Below the pieces are notes generated by a model, which saw only the letters and a list, made by a program, of their open reading frames with translations, did no database searches and was not told where the DNA came from. The translations under genes were made by a program, and so were the position numbers. 64,000 bases of DNA from contig JAVSML010038995.1 of the NCBI GenBank assembly GCA_038503035.1, forward strand, positions 61,728-125,727, written 5' to 3'. This stretch comes from Crocodylus rhombifer. Lineage: Eukaryota > Chordata > Crocodylia > Crocodylidae. Position 1 is the stretch's first letter. Every line of letters starts with the position of its first letter. This document shows, one piece after another, positions 11,302 through 22,668 of the stretch.

Positions 11302-14300
11302 TGGTGTTTCATTCTCATTATGGACAAATGTGGATTTCTGGTTACTTTTTTTAACCAAAAATTGAGAGATTTTTTTTTTTTATCAGAGAAAACCAGGATC
11401 CCTGGTAATAAGAAATAGAAGGATTTGTTGATTCTGCATCTGCTCTTGAAAACTACAACTTGGGTAAATATTTAGATACTGGAAAATGGATTTCTTTCTT
11501 ACAGCATTTCCTATAAGCTCTTCTCATGTGGTTTTGATGGGGGAAGGGACAATTCTTCTTCAGGAAGATGCTCTGTAAATGAAGAATATGCACTATTATT
11601 ATGTAGCTATTTGTTCCATAGTAATCATGCCACATGGTAATGCAGAGAGGATATTGGTCCTAGGGCTCTGCAAATATCTCAGTTTTTAAAAAAACTGAAA
11701 AATAATTATTTGAGGAAAACCAAAGCTCTCAAGCCAAACACTAGATTTTTTTTTTAGTAAATAAAAAAAATTGTGGTTTTCAGGTATTTTTTATCAGAAA
11801 AACAAGTCTGTATATTAAAGGACAGCAGTCACAATTGGCACGTCTACACTTCAGAAGTGGCATGTGTAACAACACTCGGATCATCTGCTTGTATATGGAT
11901 ACTTCAGACCTGGAAACTTACTAGGGAAGCCACCTGAAGGTCATCCCCAGTGGTCACTCTTAGGCAAACTGGAAGACAGGATCTGGAGAGCGTTTGCAGT
12001 AGGATGCCCCAAGGTGCCCAGACTTGCAATGGGCAAGAGGGAATGGATGGGTGGAACAGGCTCAGGAACTTCTCAACCAGGGACTACCAGGGTCATTGTA
12101 TAAATGTGTTGTTAGGTACCATTCACAAAAGCTCAGTGCTTAGTTCACTCGCATGGAATTGTGGTGACTCAGGTTCAAATCACTTCTCTGACTTATTTGT
12201 GGTAGGAGTTTGAATCTAGGCCTGTATCTCCTACTCGGTGACTGTACTGGGGTGAGTGTTTCGTGTTAAAGAAGTTCCAGTTTACATACATATTTTTTTA
12301 GATTACAGAGCGAATGTAGGGGTGAAGGAATTCCCTGAAGGTTATGGACAGATGTAACAATTGAAACATTTCAAATGCCCTTGAAATATCAAGAAGTGGC
12401 TGAAACAATCTAAAAGAGTACTTATTTAAATAGTAACTCTTCACTTTCCCTTCCTGTCCCTGCAGAAGGGTCTCTGCAGCCTACTCTAGTGACCCTGGCT
12501 GCCACTAGAAGACAATGCAATGTTTCAAAACATTTCAGCCAGGACATGGCACAGGGAACCTATGTATGACACCCAGCTGAAACATTTCCTTTTCTAAGAG
12601 TTTTCCAAATGTATTGCATTTGGCAACATTTGTTTTTCTTTTGTCTGTAAGAGCCTGTAAGGGCTTTTTCACAGGTTTCCTTAAAAGTGACATAAAGACA
12701 CTTAAAATGAGAGCAGTAATTAGTTAAGGGTTGTTAAACCATCATAAGTACCCTCTAAATTTTTTAGAGTTATGCCACTCCAGCTGAGGTGTATCTTTGA
12801 TCTGTTTTGCCCAGGTCATTTCAGGGTATTGTTAGACAACTCCCAGGAAATAAAACAATCAACTTTCAGTCCTTCAAACTGCAGAATGCACACCTCCCAG
12901 CTGCTCTAGCCATCTCCATCCTCCAAACCTCTAGTATTCTTCCCTGTCCCCCACTCCCCAATGTCTGTTCACACTTAGAGCAGCCAGGTGCCCTGGCTTT
13001 ACTGTTGTGAGACCTTGCTGCCTGGTGGCTCTATGTTCAGAATGGAGTTGCTGACTTAAGTACAGCAAGAACGTGGAGCCAGAAAGCATGCTTTTCCTAG
13101 CTCCAGAGGCTTCCTACCTGGAACTGCCAATCTTAATTGCAGCACAACCCAGGAGATGGGAAAGCACATTTTCAAAAAGTTTCAAGAGGAAAGCTCAAGA
13201 AGGATGCATCACAGAATAACCTATAACCTAGACATTTTCCTGGTAGGATGCTCTTTGTTCAAATCACTTCTCTGAATAAGCCAGAGAGCATATTTGAACC
13301 TAGGATTATCACTAATATTCTTAAATTCTACACTAAGAGCATTTGGGAGTCATGACCATGACACTACATCCTCCCATGTATGACTGGCACCTCAGTTCCA
13401 CTCTGAATTTAGTGACAGAAATTGAAACATTTTGTTTTAGATATGTCCAAATGGACTATATTGATATAACCAATGTTACTTTTCATTTTTTTATTCTGCT
13501 AAAGCTACATATATAAGAATAAACTAGTTATCAACAAAAATGAAACAAACTAAAAACTGTCCCAACTCTAATTGTATTTATTTATGATTCTGAGTACTAT
13601 ATTACAAAAATAAAAAAGGTAGTAGAAGCATTGTGAATGACAGCAGAGACAGAAAAAAGGGGATTTACAGTATAGCTTTTTAGTCATAGATATTTTCCTG
13701 GAAACAAATAGAAATAGCTTTCTACCATCATATTTCAAAGGGCAGAGGTGTTCAGACCTTATAAAACCATAAGCTGCTAGAAAGCATTAGCACATAGTAC
13801 TAGATAGAAAGTGCCTTGTTTAATTGGAGAAGACATTGCCGTGACAACAAAAGTGATCCTGTACTATCAAAGGTTTTACAAAAATACCAAGCTGAACTTT
13901 TCTAAACAACCTTCTCATGTTGATATACAACATATTTCAAAAGGTGAATGGATTTTGTCTGCCAAGATGGATTATGTAGTATATGGACTTCATCTAACAA
14001 ACACTCGAGTGTTTCCAATTCAGCCTGTTTCTCTGGCATATATTGCAGCTCAAGCATGTTATCTTACCTGCACTGAAAATATTAGCTGGGGAACTACTTT
14101 TCAACTTAAATTACATTAAGATGCTGAGAACTGTCAATAACTTCAAAGTTTTCTAGCTAAATGGAAATGAATATCCTGAGCCAGAATTTTATTTATAAAA
14201 AGGCCATTTAGATTGCAATTTGCACCCAGTTTAAGTCCCCTTTATACTACAAAGGAGCATCCTGCACATGGAAGTATGAAGCTTTTTTTTTTACATCATT

Positions 14301-14365
14301 GAAATGGCTGGTGATGATACTTTTAGAAAGTGGCCTTTGTAGTTGTCTTCCAATTAGCATGCCCT
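11302..14365. other. No gene seen; one unremarkable 102-codon open frame
   Basis: Mostly AT-rich intergenic sequence. A frame at 13811-14119 opens with GTG, spans 102 codons, has no recognised domain, and is not preceded or followed by splice or poly(A) signals that would single it out. It is probably fortuitous. Confidence 0.5.
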
Positions 14366-14769
14366 GGACATGTCTGTATGTGCATTTATGCAGACTGAAA
14401 TTTACTGTACAGTAAGTTACTGCATGGTAAGCAGAAATAGGTCAGTGTCTGCATGTGCATGCATTAAAGTGCATTGACGCTGTGTGTGCACTGATTTGGG
14501 ACTAAAATTAATCCCAAATCAGTTCACGCACACACACTATTACTGTGCAGTAAGGTGTCTACATGTGCATTACTAGGCAGTGACTAATTGGGTGCAACTT
14601 TTATATCTGTATGATGCAGGTATCAAATTTATGCTCGTCAGTGTAAGTCAACATATTTACTGCATAGTACTAGGATGCACATGTAGGCACATGCTGTACT
14701 TTCATTACAGCAATTACATGCTGTAATTTCAATTACTGCACAGTAAATCTGCACCTGTAGATATGTCCC
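14366..14769. mobile_element. Palindromic MITE-like element
   Basis: The ends are imperfect inverted repeats (GGACATGTCTGTATGTGC at the left; the right end GCACCTGTAGATATGTCC is its approximate inverse). The interior is full of TACTGCACAGTA-type short palindromes. The centre, 14480-14537, is a long hairpin in which a GTGTGTGCACTGATTTGGGA arm faces its near-perfect complement. Such fold-back structures are typical of non-autonomous DNA transposons. No open frame and no certain target duplication. Confidence 0.6.
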
Positions 14770-16848
14770 CGGTCACCTTTATGTGAACTTTATAAGTAGT
14801 AATGTCCATGCACACCATTTTTAGTTTTTAGAACAGTGGTTCTCAGCCTTGCTAGATTCAGGGCACCTTTCCATAACTTTTTAAACTTTGGAAGCATTGC
14901 ATCTGTTTACTTAAATGGTTCTTAAGTGGGGTTCAGCAGCTGATGCTACCACCACATAAAAGTGCCCTACACACTTTGTGCACGGCCAAACTTTCAAGTG
15001 TTTCTCCTGGAAAATGCTAGAAATATGAACAAAGCTGGAGTGGACATGTCAGGAAAACTATTTGAAAACACAGTAAGACTGAGAAGCTTGCTTCCTGAAT
15101 TTATCATCTGCCAAACAAAGGGATCTGCCTCTGCCATCTGTGGGTGGATCCACACAAGGGTGCATGCATGCTTGCAGCATTTCAAAAGCTTTCAAGGTGC
15201 CACAAAACTCACTCATATACAATTTTGTTCTCTGTACTGAATATTTGCCAGGCTATGTGTGCCTGGATGGTCACTGCTGCAGTCCCAGGAGGCCCCTAGG
15301 ACCCCAGGTAAGTCTTCTGGGGTCAGCCCAAGTGTAGCCTCAGCCTCCCCTACCCTACCTGGGGGCAATTTGCCCTGCACCACAGCATGTATGTAGGTGT
15401 GTTTCCTGGGGACAACTAATAGCAGAAGAAATATATGCCTCTGCTAGTCCTCAAGGAAATACACATGGGCACTTGTTTTGGACACACCCTCTGTGTCCTG
15501 CCCAGTCAGTCAGTGTTTAAAAGTAACACATCACAGACCTCTTCCTATCCAGCTGGTTTTGAATGTTTGAGGACAATGTGAAGGTACTAAGTACTATAGT
15601 GAGAACTTCACAGTGAGTCAAGGGCACACTATGTCTACATGATTTACAAAAAGAGTGTAAAAGCACATTCTTAAGAGAAGCATCTGGAAACTTGCATAAG
15701 GGCAATTTAAAAGGTTAACCAGGAAAATTCAATTTACAGTGCTGGTTCCTTAATAAAAATGATGTAAACAGATCTTGCATTTCCCCTTTCCCTGATCTCC
15801 CACAAAGCCTTTTGTCCTGGGATCCTACAGGCAAGACAGTCCATTGTTCTACTTGAAGTACCAGTGAAGTATCCAAGATAAAATGTGCTAACACTTTTCC
15901 CTCTCCCCCTTACCCTGACTATAGTGTGTCCCTCTGTAAATTATTCATGGTAGCATAAGAGTGATATTGTAGCTGTGATGGTCCAGAAATTAAATGACAG
16001 GCAAGCTGATATCTTATATTCATGCAGTTGGGATAAAGTTAGACAAGGTTTGAAATGCAAGCCATTCTTCACCAGGTCTTTGATCACAGAAAGCCAGGCA
16101 CAGCCGAGTGAAAAACCGCAGAAGGGGAGGGGCTGAGAGAAATTCTCAGGGTAGTAGACACAATTACCAGATGAAAAGCAGATGATTACTGGGACTTCAA
16201 GGCACATCAAAAGGGAGGAGGGTCATTTTCACCTTTCTTTCTTGTGGAAGTAATTCTGAAGTTGGATAAAATATATTGTGAAATAATGCCAATATCAGCG
16301 TATAGTCGCAGATACTTAGGGTGTTCACACAAGTTACTTTTTTGTGTGATTGGGCCCCTGAGAGTGCTTTACAGCCATGATTTAACACATATGCATAGCT
16401 ACAGAGCACTTTAAAATGGCTGATTGTGCAAAAAATTAACCCTGGTCAAGTGAGGTATTAGAGGAAAGCACTCTAAAGCAGAGCACCTTAAGGAATTTAT
16501 GTTTCCTCCAAGGTTAATTTTTCATGGAGGGGCAAGGCTAGGCTAGTACTTTCCCTGGTGGCTTAGGGGCAATAGGAAGGAGAAGGGTGATGAAGGACAC
16601 TGTTTATGGGGAAAAGATTCTGTAGTTAGGTTTACCTCCATTTTTGTGGGTCAGTTGTTTTTGATGCAACTGCAGTTTTAAATTAGAAATATACTTGTTT
16701 ATTTTAGGAAATGATGCAAAAGTGATCTTTAGGAGTAAATTGAAATAAGCAAACGTGAAGAATTTTATCCTTTCAAGCATTAGGAATTGCATGGCAGATA
16801 TACTTTATCTTTACAAAGAATGGATAAATGGTCAATCAGATTTATCAT
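14770..16848. other. No gene seen
   Basis: Intergenic sequence. At about 15955-16075 there is a weak copy of the dispersed motif family (GTAGCTGT, GGTCCAGAAAT, then GTTAGACAAGG) that recurs at 32905, 36110, 37470 and 53040. Nothing coding is recognised. Confidence 0.4.
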
Positions 16849-16890
16849 TGTGTGTGTGTGTGTGTATGTGTGTATACACATGTACACACT
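16849..16890. repeat. (TG)n microsatellite bordering the provirus
   Basis: TG repeats run into TATACACATGTACACAC, shortly before the left end of the endogenous retrovirus. The provirus therefore entered or lies beside simple-sequence DNA; related ACATACATA sequence follows its right end at 24597-24610. Confidence 0.85.
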
Positions 16891-17189
16891 GGTAGAGCTG
16901 TACGTGCCTGTTGGTGTCACTGGGCATAACCCTAGGTAACTCAGAGGGATGGAAGACCACAAGTGTCGATGAAGTCCTTCTGTTCAGGGCTCAGACGAGC
17001 CAGGACTGCCCCTTGCCTACCCTTTGTAACCCTTTCTCTGGCACCTGTAATCTCCTGTCCTTCTGGAAAACAGGAGAGCTAAAACTGTTATCTGTGGAAT
17101 GCAAGGGCTGCAAGGGCACCGCTCGGAGAGAGAAGGGAGGAGGGAAAGGGGAGGAAGAGGGGGTCCAACTAGTGGAAAACTGACCAAGG

Positions 17190-17197
17190 TATAAAAA
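17190..17197 (+). promoter_or_regulatory. TATA box of the 5' LTR
   Basis: TATAAAAA lies about 80 bp before the AATAAA signal, the usual distance for a compact retroviral R region. The same motif is in the 3' LTR at 24419-24426. Confidence 0.8.
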
Positions 17198-17269
17198 TTA
17201 CATGGTTGCAGGACTAAGTGCGCAGGATTTGAGACTATACAGTCTCCCTGCGCCTTTTACTTGAGCTCA

Positions 17270-17275
17270 AATAAA
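17270..17275 (+). terminator. Poly(A) signal in the 5' LTR
   Basis: AATAAA within GAGCTCAAATAAACTC. The counterpart in the 3' LTR is at 24499-24504, which would end the genomic transcript there. Confidence 0.8.
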
Positions 17276-17378
17276 CTCTGTTTACTTCTCCCCCCAGTGT
17301 GTTTATTTGGCGCGACGCACACCGGGCAATGAACCCAGTTGTTGCCTCCCACGGGCACCTTGTGCTGGCAACAGTTTT

Positions 17379-17396
17379 TGGCGCCCAACGTGGGGC
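17379..17396 (+). other. Primer-binding site, lysine tRNA (Lys1,2) type
   Basis: Five bases after the LTR end is TGGCGCCCAACGTGGGGC, which matches the 18-nucleotide primer site known for tRNA-Lys1,2 in D-type retroviruses. Most gammaretroviruses use proline, glutamine, glutamate or other tRNAs, so this primer on a gammaretroviral backbone is uncommon. The 18 bases appear intact. A match to the 3' end of the host tRNA-Lys would confirm it. Confidence 0.8.
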
Positions 17397-17700
17397 TCGA
17401 GGCTAACATTTTGCCTTGCCCGGATCCCTCCTGGGGTCAACGACTTGTGGCAACAACCGATGCCCAGCGCGCACCGGTGGTTTCATCGGGGGCCTCAGCG
17501 GAGATGTGGTTTGATCGACCCCGGAGGGCACAACGGTGCAATGCGCTCTCATAGTGGAGAAGCGATCGTGGGCAACGGTGTGAAACCGGTCCCTCGGACA
17601 AGGTAGGATAAGCTCAGCAGTCTGAGCATTGCCTGTTTAGACCTGGGGACGCCCAGTGTCTCCCTGTAGGACCTGGGGACGCCCAGTGTCTCCCTGGAGT
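17397..17700 (+). other. Retroviral leader with splice donor and a 30-bp tandem duplication
   Basis: Non-coding leader between the primer site and gag. A splice donor candidate, CAAG|GTAGGA, lies at 17602/17603. Just before the gag start a 30-bp segment beginning GACCTGGGGACGCCC occurs twice in tandem (17640-17669 and 17670-17699) with one difference. Packaging signals of retroviruses normally lie in this region; no specific hairpin is claimed. Confidence 0.65.
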
Positions 17701-19115
17701 ATGGGGCAGGGACAGAGTACAGTTGGCAGGACACTGTGTACACCCTTAAATGCATTTTGACTAATTGGAAACTGTTTAAGTCAGATCTAATGACTAAAAA
17801 GAATTTTAAAAGGTTTTGTACAGTGGAATGGCCTCAATATCAACTGGAGGATCAGGAAAGGTGGCCTCCAGAAGGGTCAATTAACTACAATACAATCCTC
17901 CAATTACTCCTGTTTTGTCAGCGGACGGGTAAGTGGAATGAACATTTGTATGCGCAATTGTTTATGGCTTTACAAAATAAGACAGATATTTTGCAGAAGT
18001 GTAATTTGACTCCGACAGGATTGGTAGTTGTCAGTGTTGAGTCTCAGCATTCCCCCCCAACCACTGTAATGCCAGAGTCGGCGTCCCCTTCGGCTTTAAC
18101 ACCTCCACCATATAAAGGTCAGGTGCCCCTGGTTCCAGAGATCCCTCCTTCAGTGGGATTTTACCCTTTACTTACTGAAACTGTAATAGCCCGGCCTGGG
18201 GCAGATGGGCGTGCAGCCCAGACCATGCAAGTATACACCCATGTACCTTTTAATCCCGTGGACCTGGCAGCTTTTAAGGCACAGGCTGGAGAATTTTCAG
18301 CTAACCCGAGTAAGTTTATTTCTGTCTTTGAGGGATGTTTAGCTAGTCACAAGCCTGATTGGGACGATTGTAATATCCTTATGCGAACCTTATTATCTGA
18401 AGTAGAGCAGAATCAAGTTATTTCCAAAGCAAGGGAGGAAGCACAGTGGAGGCATGAAAGGGATCCCGTCAATGTTCCTGGTCTGGCAGATGTGGTTCCC
18501 CTAGCAGACCCTAGATGGGACCCTAACAATCCTGTGGATCATACCCATCTTACCTCTTACAAAGAACTGCTTATGCATGGACTCAGGCACTCGGCTGTCT
18601 GACATAATAATTGGGCAAAGCCGTATGAAATAGTACAGGAGCCAAAAGAAAGTCCAGTTGCATTCCTACAGCATATCCAGGACGCCATTTGGCAAAATAC
18701 CAATGCAGACCCTGATGACCAGGCGATGGAGGTGATTATAAAGGGTATTTTTACCAGCTGTGCAGCCCCTGATATAAAGAGGACGTTACAAAAGAAGGAA
18801 GACTTAATGGGTATGTCTGTAGCACAAATCCTGGAGACTGCAAACAGGGCGTATACTCTCAGAGAAGGAGAAAAGGACAGGAGACAAGTTAGAATGCTAG
18901 TAGCAGCAGTACAGGCTGAAGTCAGAGAAAGGCCACAAGAAGGTGGGAGAGGCAGAGGAATAAGGGGTCATGGGCGCGGGTGTCCTGGCCCACAAGAAAG
19001 ACTCCTGGGATGGAACCAGTGTGCCTTATGCCAGCAAGAGGGACACTGGAAGAATGAATGCCCAGAGAAAGGGAGAGACTGTACTCCTGTAATGGCAGTG
19101 GAAGGACAGGAGTAG
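17701..19115 (+). pseudogene. gag: Retroviral gag (matrix, capsid, nucleocapsid), broken
   Basis: Structural polyprotein of the provirus. The start is best placed at ATG 17701, which opens MGQ, giving the glycine needed for myristoylation and matching gammaretroviral matrix starts. The frame is lost within the first 20 codons (near 17755); the rest runs in another frame. A PPPY late-budding motif is at 18102-18113. The capsid has an NPVDHTHLTSYKELL block before an in-frame TGA (18600-18602), then a major-homology-like stretch around QEPKESPVAFL (about 18639-18671). One zinc knuckle of the C-x2-C-x4-H-x4-C type is at 19020-19061. One knuckle rather than two points to a gammaretrovirus. The frame ends in TAG 19113-19115, which is the expected gag stop rather than damage. 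Lesions: one frameshift and one premature TGA. Confidence 0.92.
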
Positions 19116-19440
19116 GGGTGTCAGGGGAAATGGACCACCCCACCCCCAGAACCCCGAGTAAAAATGCAGGTGGGGAATTCAGAAATTGATTTTTTGGTAG
19201 ACTCTGGGGCAGCACGGACCGCTATAAATCAACCTCTTCAACTTCCCGTAGCGGACTCTCTCACCGTGGTAAGTGCCACGGGAAAAAAGACTCAGTGCCC
19301 AGAGTATGCTCCTGCAGAATGTGCTCTGAAGACCGGGCTCTTTCTCACAAATTGGTCTACCTTCCAGATTGCCCAACACCCCTGCTAGGATGAGACCTGC
19401 TTTGTCGATTAGGTGCATCGCTGTATTTTACCCAGGATGA
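19116..19440 (+). pseudogene. pro: Retroviral protease (pro), broken
   Basis: It follows the gag UAG in the same frame, the arrangement in which gammaretroviruses make Gag-Pol by stop-codon read-through. The aspartic-protease active site VDSGA is present, with D-S-G-A at 19200-19211. The frame is lost around 19365-19390. In the new frame a TGA (19391-19393) follows LLG, where the family has an arginine, consistent with CGA changing to TGA. The enzyme would have matured the polyproteins. As it stands only an N-terminal part can be made. Confidence 0.85.
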
Positions 19441-22400
19441 AATAACCCTCACATTGCCCCCTGAAAATGCATGGATGATGACCCTCGCGGTTGAACCCTC
19501 GGCTATGAACGCTCCTCCGAAGTGGAACCAGTGGGAAGACCAGGTATACCCTTTGGTGTGGGCAAGGGGGGTCCCCGGAAAGGCTACACATCAAACCCCC
19601 ATTAATATCCAACTACTGCCAGGAAAAGGTCCAGTACGAATCAAGCAGTACCCAATCAAAAAGGAAGCCAGAGAGGGACTGCAGGACACTATAGACTGTT
19701 TCCTAAAGTACAGCATACTGCGAGAGTGTCAGTCAGCCGGGAACACTCCTACCTTGCCTGTACTAAAGCCTGATGGCACATATTGACTGGTGCAGGACCT
19801 AAGGGTGGTTAACGAACGGGTTAAAACTATTCATCCCCTCGTCCCAAACCCGTATACCTTGCTGGCCTCCATAGGGGGGCAGTATACTCATTTCTCAGTT
19901 CTTGATTTGAAAGACACTTTCTTTATGATTCCAGTTGGCCCGCCCCCCCTCAGGAGATATTCTCTTTTGAATGGGAAGACAGAAAAAGGGTTAAGAAACA
20001 ACTTTGTTGGACAGTATTAGCCCAGGGATTTAAGAACTCTCTTACCCTTTTTGGCCAGTCCTTAGTTAAAGACTTGGAGGAGTGGAATAATGAGCATGAA
20101 GTTCTCTTGTTACAATATGTGGGTGATTTATTAATTGCTGCCATAGATTTAAACTTTTGCCTTAATGCCACTGTAAGCCTCCTGAACTTTATTGGACTTC
20201 GAGGATATCAGGTGACTCGAAATAAAGCTCAAATTGCTCTCCCCGAAGTACGATACCTGGGATTTCACATAAGACAGGGGGAGCGCCAGCTTTCAAGTGA
20301 ACGAAAGGAAGCTATATGTCAGGTTCCCACCCCAAGCAACTGTAAGAGGCTCAGGGCATTTCTTGGCATGGCAGGTTTTTGCAGAATATGGATCCCTGAA
20401 TTTGGACTATGGGCAAAACCACTATATGACTGTGTAAAAGGGGCAGACCATGACCCCTTTTATTGGACTTCAGAAGCTGACAAGACATTTAAAATACTAA
20501 AAAGGAAACTAATGGAAGCCCCTGTCCTGGGCTTACTGGACCTTTCTAAACCTTTCCAATTGTATGTGCATGAACGAAAAGGGATGGCTCTGGGAGTGCT
20601 TACTCAATTGTTGGGGGTGTAGAAATGTCCTGTTGCTTATTTCTCCAAACAGCTTGATCCAGTTGCCAAGGGATGGCCAGCATGTTTACGAGCAGTTGTG
20701 GCAACTGCCGTAGTACTTGAGGAAGCTGAAAAGTTAATGCTGGGAGGAGTTGTGCAGGTGTATACCCCTTATATGGTCCAGGCTCTGTTAGACGTGAAGG
20801 GAGGTCTCTGGCTCACCCAGGCTCGGGTGGCTTGGTACCAAGCTAAGCTTTTGGAGAACCCTGAAGTGACTCTGCAGCCCTGCCCCTCCCTTAACCCGGA
20901 TACTCTCTTACCTGAAATGGAAGAACAAGAGCATGATTGTTTAGACATCATAGATGCACAGTACTCCAGCCATCCAGACCTACAGGATCAGCCACTTCTG
21001 AATGCTGATTGTGAGTGGTACATTGATGGCAGTAGCATTGTTGTAGAAGGGCAAAGGAGGGCAGATTATGCTGTTGTGACCCTCTATGATGTTGTTGAGG
21101 CCAAGGGTTTGCCTGCTGGAACATCTGCTTAACTTGCTGAACTGGTGGCCCTGACCCGGGTGCTAGAACTGTCAAAAGGGAAACGGGTCAACATCTATAC
21201 TGACTCTAGGTATGCTTTTGGAGTACTGCATGCCCATGCTGGCCTATGGAAACAAAGGGGACTGCTGACAGCCCAAGGCTCCCCAGTGAAGTATGGACCC
21301 CAAATTCGCCGACTCCTGGAAGCTGTTCAACTTCCCTCGGCAGTGGCAGTAATGCACTGTAAGGTGCATCAGAAAGAGGATCAAGACGTAGCCAGGGGTA
21401 ACGCCCGGGCGGACAGAGAAGCTAAAAATGCTGCCACCCTGAGGATGCCGAGACCTGCTGACACCCATATGCATGCCCTCATTCCATCAGTGGGGGAGCT
21501 CCCGGATCCCCAGTACTCGTATGAAGAAAAAGAACTAGTCGATAAGCTTGGTCTCCAAGAAAAGAAGGGATGGCTCTGCTCCACGGACTGGAGGATCCTC
21601 CTACCAAAGAGCCTGACCCAGCCGGTGTTGCAACGGCTACATCAAACTACTCACGCTGGAAGAGAAGCTCTCAGTTAATGAACAAATATTTTCTAACCTC
21701 TGGACTTCGACCTCTGACCTCCCAGATACAGGCCAGCTGTTCGATTTGTCAAAAGAATAACCCTCGACCCAGTCTCTCAGCACCTCCAGCCACTTTGGAA
21801 CCTACCCCAGGCCCAGGACTGGTTTGGCAAATAGATTTTACTGAGTTCCCCCGAACTCAAGGATTTAATATCTCCTCGTTATAGTAGATTGATTCAGCGG
21901 ATGGCCTGAAGCCTTTCCGTGTCGTAATTGTACAGCTAAGACTGTAGCTCTAAAATTCGTCCGGGAAGTTATTCCCCGCTTTGGACTTCCCCAGTGGATG
22001 GAATCTGACAACGGAACACATTTCACTTCAAAGATCATCCAAAACATCTCAGATCCTTACAGATCCCCTGGAAACTCCATACTCCATGGCGACCACAAGC
22101 TAGTGGTGTAGTAGAACGTACAAATCAGACCCTCAAGTGTCATCTATCAAAGATCTGCCAGGAGGCCTCTCTGCGATGGCCCGATGCTTTGCCCCTTGCT
22201 CTGCTTCGCATCCGTGCCCTCCTCAAGGGAAGATTAGGGCTTAGCCCCTTTGAAATTATGTTTGGAAGGTCATGGCCTATGAATGGGAAGCCGGTTCTAG
22301 CAGGGGAGTGGGAAATAGGATGTAATATTTTGTCACGGTATATGTGCTCTTTGTCTGCTGTTCTTTCTTCTCTCCATAGGTACACTAAAGAGTTGCAGCC

Positions 22401-22668
22401 TCTTCTGCTGGATGCTCCAGTTCACTCGTTACAGCCGGGGGATTTCGTGCTCGTTCGTACCTGGAAGGATGAGCCCCTTCAAGAGAAGTGGAAAGGACCT
22501 CACACTGTCCTACTAGTTTCCCACACAGCGGCAAAGGTCGACGGACACAAGAACTGGATTCATCACTCTCGTCTGAAACCGGTGCCTACTCCACCCGTGG
22601 AACAGTGGACTGTTCAGCCCACCAACGACCTTGGACTAAAGTTGCTGTTTAAAAGGAGAAATGTTTAG
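19441..22668 (+). pseudogene. pol: Retroviral pol (reverse transcriptase, RNase H, integrase), heavily broken
   Basis: The order is reverse transcriptase, RNase H, integrase. Reverse transcriptase: LPGKGPVRIKQYPI near 19615, palm motif VLDLKD with its aspartate at 19904-19906, and the second catalytic box reading YVGD (20116-20127) instead of YVDD. RNase H: aspartate 21025-21027, glutamate 21139-21141, aspartate 21202-21204 (YTDSR). Integrase: a His-x3-His pair near 21638-21650, cysteines at 21738-21740 and 21747-21749, and the catalytic D, D, E at 21834, 22007 and 22114. The C-terminal domain ends in frame at 22668. Stops: TGA 19784, TAG 20620, TAA 21130, TGA 21890. Frame changes lie near 19975, 21680, 21875 and 22050. 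Several stops are consistent with C-to-T changes at CGA, CAG or CAA. It is non-functional. Confidence 0.93.
22361..22379 (+). promoter_or_regulatory. Candidate env splice acceptor
   Basis: TTCTTTCTTCTCTCCATAG is a strong pyrimidine tract ending in AG, inside the integrase coding region and about 280 bp before the env start. With the leader donor at 17602 it would give the spliced env messenger. Position and quality fit; not experimentally shown. Confidence 0.6.

Larger units (their letters stand above)
16909..17373 (+). repeat. 5' LTR of the provirus
   Basis: 465 bp, beginning TG and ending CA. It contains a TATA box (17190-17197) and a poly(A) signal (17270-17275), so U3, R and U5 are all present in normal order. 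Compared with the 3' LTR it has 22 extra bases in three places: 3 bp near 17055, a 9-bp duplication of GCAAGGGCT type near 17105, and 10 bp just after the AATAAA. These look like independent indels since integration. Confidence 0.95.

Noticed and set aside
13811..14119. 102-codon open frame
   Set aside because: Begins with GTG, no domain, no supporting signals, AT-rich surroundings; chance is adequate.
19113..19115. TAG between gag and protease as a mutation
   Set aside because: The protease continues in the same frame right after it, as expected for normal gammaretroviral stop-codon read-through.
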